A stretch of DNA of 64,000 nt. It comes from an uncultured Bacteroidales bacterium (lineage in GTDB: Bacteria; Bacteroidota; Bacteroidia; Bacteroidales; UBA1715). The DNA is taken from contig CALAUG010000030.1 of NCBI GenBank assembly GCA_937892155.1, forward strand, positions 62,001-126,000. The letters are read 5' to 3'. The position numbers were made by a program, and so were the translations under genes. Each line of letters opens with the position of its first letter. The first letter of the stretch is position 1. Shown in pieces: positions 62,161 to 64,000 of the stretch. The notes beneath the pieces were generated by a model. The model had not been told where the DNA came from. It made no database searches and was given only the letters and a program-made list of their open reading frames with translations.

Positions 62161-62583
62161 ATGAAAAAGATTATTTTAGCAGTGTTGTTTGCAGGCATTA
62201 TCCCATTTGTATCGTTTGCTCAGTGGGGAGATCCAGGTCAGAATAAGCAATTGAGTGCAAGTGATTTGAAGGCCCCAGTTATAAAATGGGATAAAGATTC
62301 CTATAATTTTGGCGAAATTCCACAAGGTATTCCAGTTGACGTAGTTTTTGAGTTTACGAATACAGGAAATGCTCCGTTGATTATATCGAAGGTTGAGCCT
62401 GCTTGTAACTGTACCGATGCAATCTGGCCAAAAACACCTATTATGCCAGGTCAGCGTGGAGAAATTCAAGTAACCTTTGACGCTGCCACAGGAGGAAAAT
62501 TTTCTAAAACAGCAATCGTAACATCAAACGCAAAACCTACAGAACAAACGTTGGTGTTTGTGGGAACGGTGGTGAAGAAATAA
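62161..62583 (+). CDS. DUF1573 periplasmic protein
   Basis: A 140-residue exported protein with a signal peptide (MKKIILAVLFAGIIPFVSFAQ) and a DUF1573/ASH-like Ig fold: YNFGEIPQGIPVDVVFEFTN, APLIISKVEPACNCTD, and PGQRGEIQVTFDAATGGKFSK. The conserved Cys pair ACNC is present. The function of the family is not established. An in-frame ATG at 62152 (MKV) is an equally possible start. Confidence 0.9.
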   Translation: MKKIILAVLFAGIIPFVSFAQWGDPGQNKQLSASDLKAPVIKWDKDSYNFGEIPQGIPVDVVFEFTNTGNAPLIISKVEPACNCTDAIWPKTPIMPGQRGEIQVTFDAATGGKFSKTAIVTSNAKPTEQTLVFVGTVVKK

Positions 62584-62606
62584 TATACAATGCAAATACA
62601 TAATGT

Positions 62607-62639
62607 AAAAAAAGATGAAGCTTGCTTCATCTTTTTTTT
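62607..62639. terminator. Bidirectional terminator overlapping the GT9 stop codon
   Basis: AAAAAGATGAAGC with GCTTCATCTTTTT, loop TT, A tract left and T tract right. The reverse-strand GT9 gene stops (TGA, 62627-62629) inside the stem. Confidence 0.92.
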
Positions 62640-63670
62640 GTATCACTAATCATTATTTTTTTTACACTTTCCATTACCATCTCTACAGTAATGTCGTTCA
62701 TACATTTAAAATGACCTTTGGGACAACAATTTTTACCCATTTTTGTACAAGGACGACATTCCAAATTATCTATTTGAGCTACGCGGCTAGTCGGCAAAAT
62801 TGGGAAGTAACCAAACTGGCGTGCAGTTGGTCCGTATATGCCCACAACAGGAACTCCAAGAGCTTCAGAAGCGTGCAGCATTCCAGTGTCGTTTGCAACA
62901 GTTGCAACAACTCTATTCAAGGCTGCGATAGATTGACTTAGATTAAATTTACCAGCAAAACTAATTGCCCCGCTCGTTGCGACAATTGAATCACAAATTT
63001 CGGATTCTTTATTTCCGCCAAGCAAAATTACTTGTATACTTAAATTGTCGACAATTTGCTTAGCCAATTCCCCGAATTTTTCAATCTGCCACTGTTTGTT
63101 GGAAAAACTAGCTCCTGGGCAAAGTGCAACTATTGGTTTATCAAATGAGATACCAGCTTGCGTAAATTGACTATCAACAACGGCTTGAACTGAATCGGGA
63201 ACAATCAACTCAGTGTATTTGCCATCGGGTTCAACACCAAGTTGTTTCGCGACATCAATAAAACGTAAATAAACTGGACGTACCTCTTTATAGATGTCTT
63301 TGTGGAATGTTGTTAAAATCCAGCGGCGAAATACGTGTTTGTTGAATTTGTAAACTTGTTTTGCGCCGATTGTATAGCAAACAAACTTGCTTCTCCAATT
63401 TTTGTGAATGTCCAATGCAACATCATACCGTTCATGTTTCAGCTTGTTTCTAAGCAATTTCAATTCGGAGAAACCCTTTTTAGAATCAAATTCAATTACG
63501 TTTGAAACGAAAGGGACACAAGTCAATATATCGGCAAATTGTTTTTTGACGATAAAATCAATCTGTGCATTGGGAAATGCATTACGCAGACAGCGCAGTA
63601 ATCCAGTTGTAAGTATAATATCGCCAATAGAGCTGAGGCGAAATACCACTATTTTATTGACGTCGTGCAC
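62627..63670 (-). CDS. GT9-family glycosyltransferase (heptosyltransferase-like)
   Basis: A 347-residue GT-B enzyme of the lipopolysaccharide core heptosyltransferase family. KIVVFRLSSIGDIILTTGLLR is the classic start, and ALCPGASFSNKQWQIEKFGELA and ANDTGMLHASEALGVPVVGIYGPT the donor-site motifs. The start is GTG 63670, sharing one base with the glmS stop. It ends inside the terminator stem. Confidence 0.94.
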   Translation of the reverse strand: MHDVNKIVVFRLSSIGDIILTTGLLRCLRNAFPNAQIDFIVKKQFADILTCVPFVSNVIEFDSKKGFSELKLLRNKLKHERYDVALDIHKNWRSKFVCYTIGAKQVYKFNKHVFRRWILTTFHKDIYKEVRPVYLRFIDVAKQLGVEPDGKYTELIVPDSVQAVVDSQFTQAGISFDKPIVALCPGASFSNKQWQIEKFGELAKQIVDNLSIQVILLGGNKESEICDSIVATSGAISFAGKFNLSQSIAALNRVVATVANDTGMLHASEALGVPVVGIYGPTARQFGYFPILPTSRVAQIDNLECRPCTKMGKNCCPKGHFKCMNDITVEMVMESVKKIMISDTKKR

Positions 63671-64000
63671 TATTCAACAGTTACCGATTTAGCCAAGTTT
63701 CTTGGCTGGTCAACGTTACAGCCACGCATTACTGCAATGTAGTATGATAATACTTGCAGTGGAATTACGGTCGTAAGTGGTGCCAATGCCGGAGAAGTTT
63801 CAGGAACCTCTATTACATGGTCGGCAATTTTAGACAAAACCGTATCACCTTGAGTAACAACAGCAATCACAATACCCTGACGAGCTTTTACTTCTTGTAC
63901 ATTGCTTACAACTTTTTCATATTGTTTATCTTTTGTTGCAATAACAACAACAGGCATATTCTTGTCTATCAATGCAATTGGGCCGTGTTTCATTTCGGCA
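63670..64000 (-). CDS. glmS: Glutamine-fructose-6-phosphate aminotransferase C-terminus (partial)
   Basis: About 109 C-terminal residues of the isomerase (SIS) half: EMKHGPIALID at the edge, VVVIATKDK, PLTTVIPLQVLSYYIAVMRGCNVDQPRNLAKSVTVE at the end, as in GlmS. The enzyme makes glucosamine-6-phosphate for cell-wall and surface glycans. The rest lies beyond the window. Confidence 0.95.
   Translation of the reverse strand, partial: AEMKHGPIALIDKNMPVVVIATKDKQYEKVVSNVQEVKARQGIVIAVVTQGDTVLSKIADHVIEVPETSPALAPLTTVIPLQVLSYYIAVMRGCNVDQPRNLAKSVTVE

Overview
The window comes from a Bacteroidales-like genome (phylum Bacteroidota). The sequence evidence is two proteins ending in type IX secretion (T9SS)-style sorting domains, many TTTG / 17-22 bp / TAnnTTTG promoters of the Bacteroidota type, few recognisable Shine-Dalgarno sites, a bacterial heptaprenylglyceryl-phosphate-synthase-like gene, a stand-alone TrpB2 and a MINPP-type phytase. 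I cannot place it to genus. The DNA is AT-rich, and most visibly so in the glycan locus between about 22 and 50 kb.

Layout. 0-19 kb is chromosomal backbone: the end of a B12-dependent ribonucleotide reductase, an ACT-domain protein, rpoN with a PAP2-like membrane protein, an oxidoreductase, a TPR/SpoIIE phosphatase, an AlkD-like HEAT protein, a Bax-inhibitor-1 protein and a GNAT enzyme. A reverse block follows (Nudix, YgiQ radical SAM, glycosyltransferase, QueH, POT transporter), then small membrane or secreted proteins and a tRNA-Cys. 19.7-53 kb is a large surface-polysaccharide locus: Wzt ATPase, DegT/FdtB-type aminotransferase, acyltransferases, about nine glycosyltransferases, UDP-galactopyranose mutase, a GtrA flippase, a FkbH-like enzyme, an SGNH/MBOAT acetylation pair and WecB. 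53-64 kb returns to backbone: trpB2, a glycosyltransferase, LutA, MnmA, phytase, GGGP synthase, S41 protease, dCMP deaminase, DUF1573, a heptosyltransferase and the end of glmS.

Two things stand out. First, trpB2 (53.4 kb) is preceded by a complete ribosome-dependent attenuator: a 14-residue leader peptide with three consecutive Trp codons, competing hairpins and an intrinsic terminator. Second, the glycan locus is riddled with passenger genes: two AlbA_2/Schlafen-type ATPases, two AAA-DUF4143 ATPases and one gutted AAA-DUF234 ATPase. Several sit between duplicated ends of their neighbours. One AlbA_2 gene is bracketed by a 64-bp near-perfect copy of the start of the aminotransferase gene. 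The DUF4143 and DUF234 genes are interleaved with three truncated copies of the start of a GT4 glycosyltransferase gene. The two DUF4143 genes are preceded by three evenly spaced direct repeats (33-bp and 23-bp periods), and an orphan 33-bp triple repeat lies beside wecB. This looks like a recurrent insertion or duplication process that leaves the downstream glycan gene intact.

Short TTAAGAG-type microrepeats occur at at least six intergenic sites, several starting exactly at a stop codon, and a 169-bp IS3-like miniature element lies at 31.6 kb. No CRISPR array, prophage or intact insertion sequence was seen.
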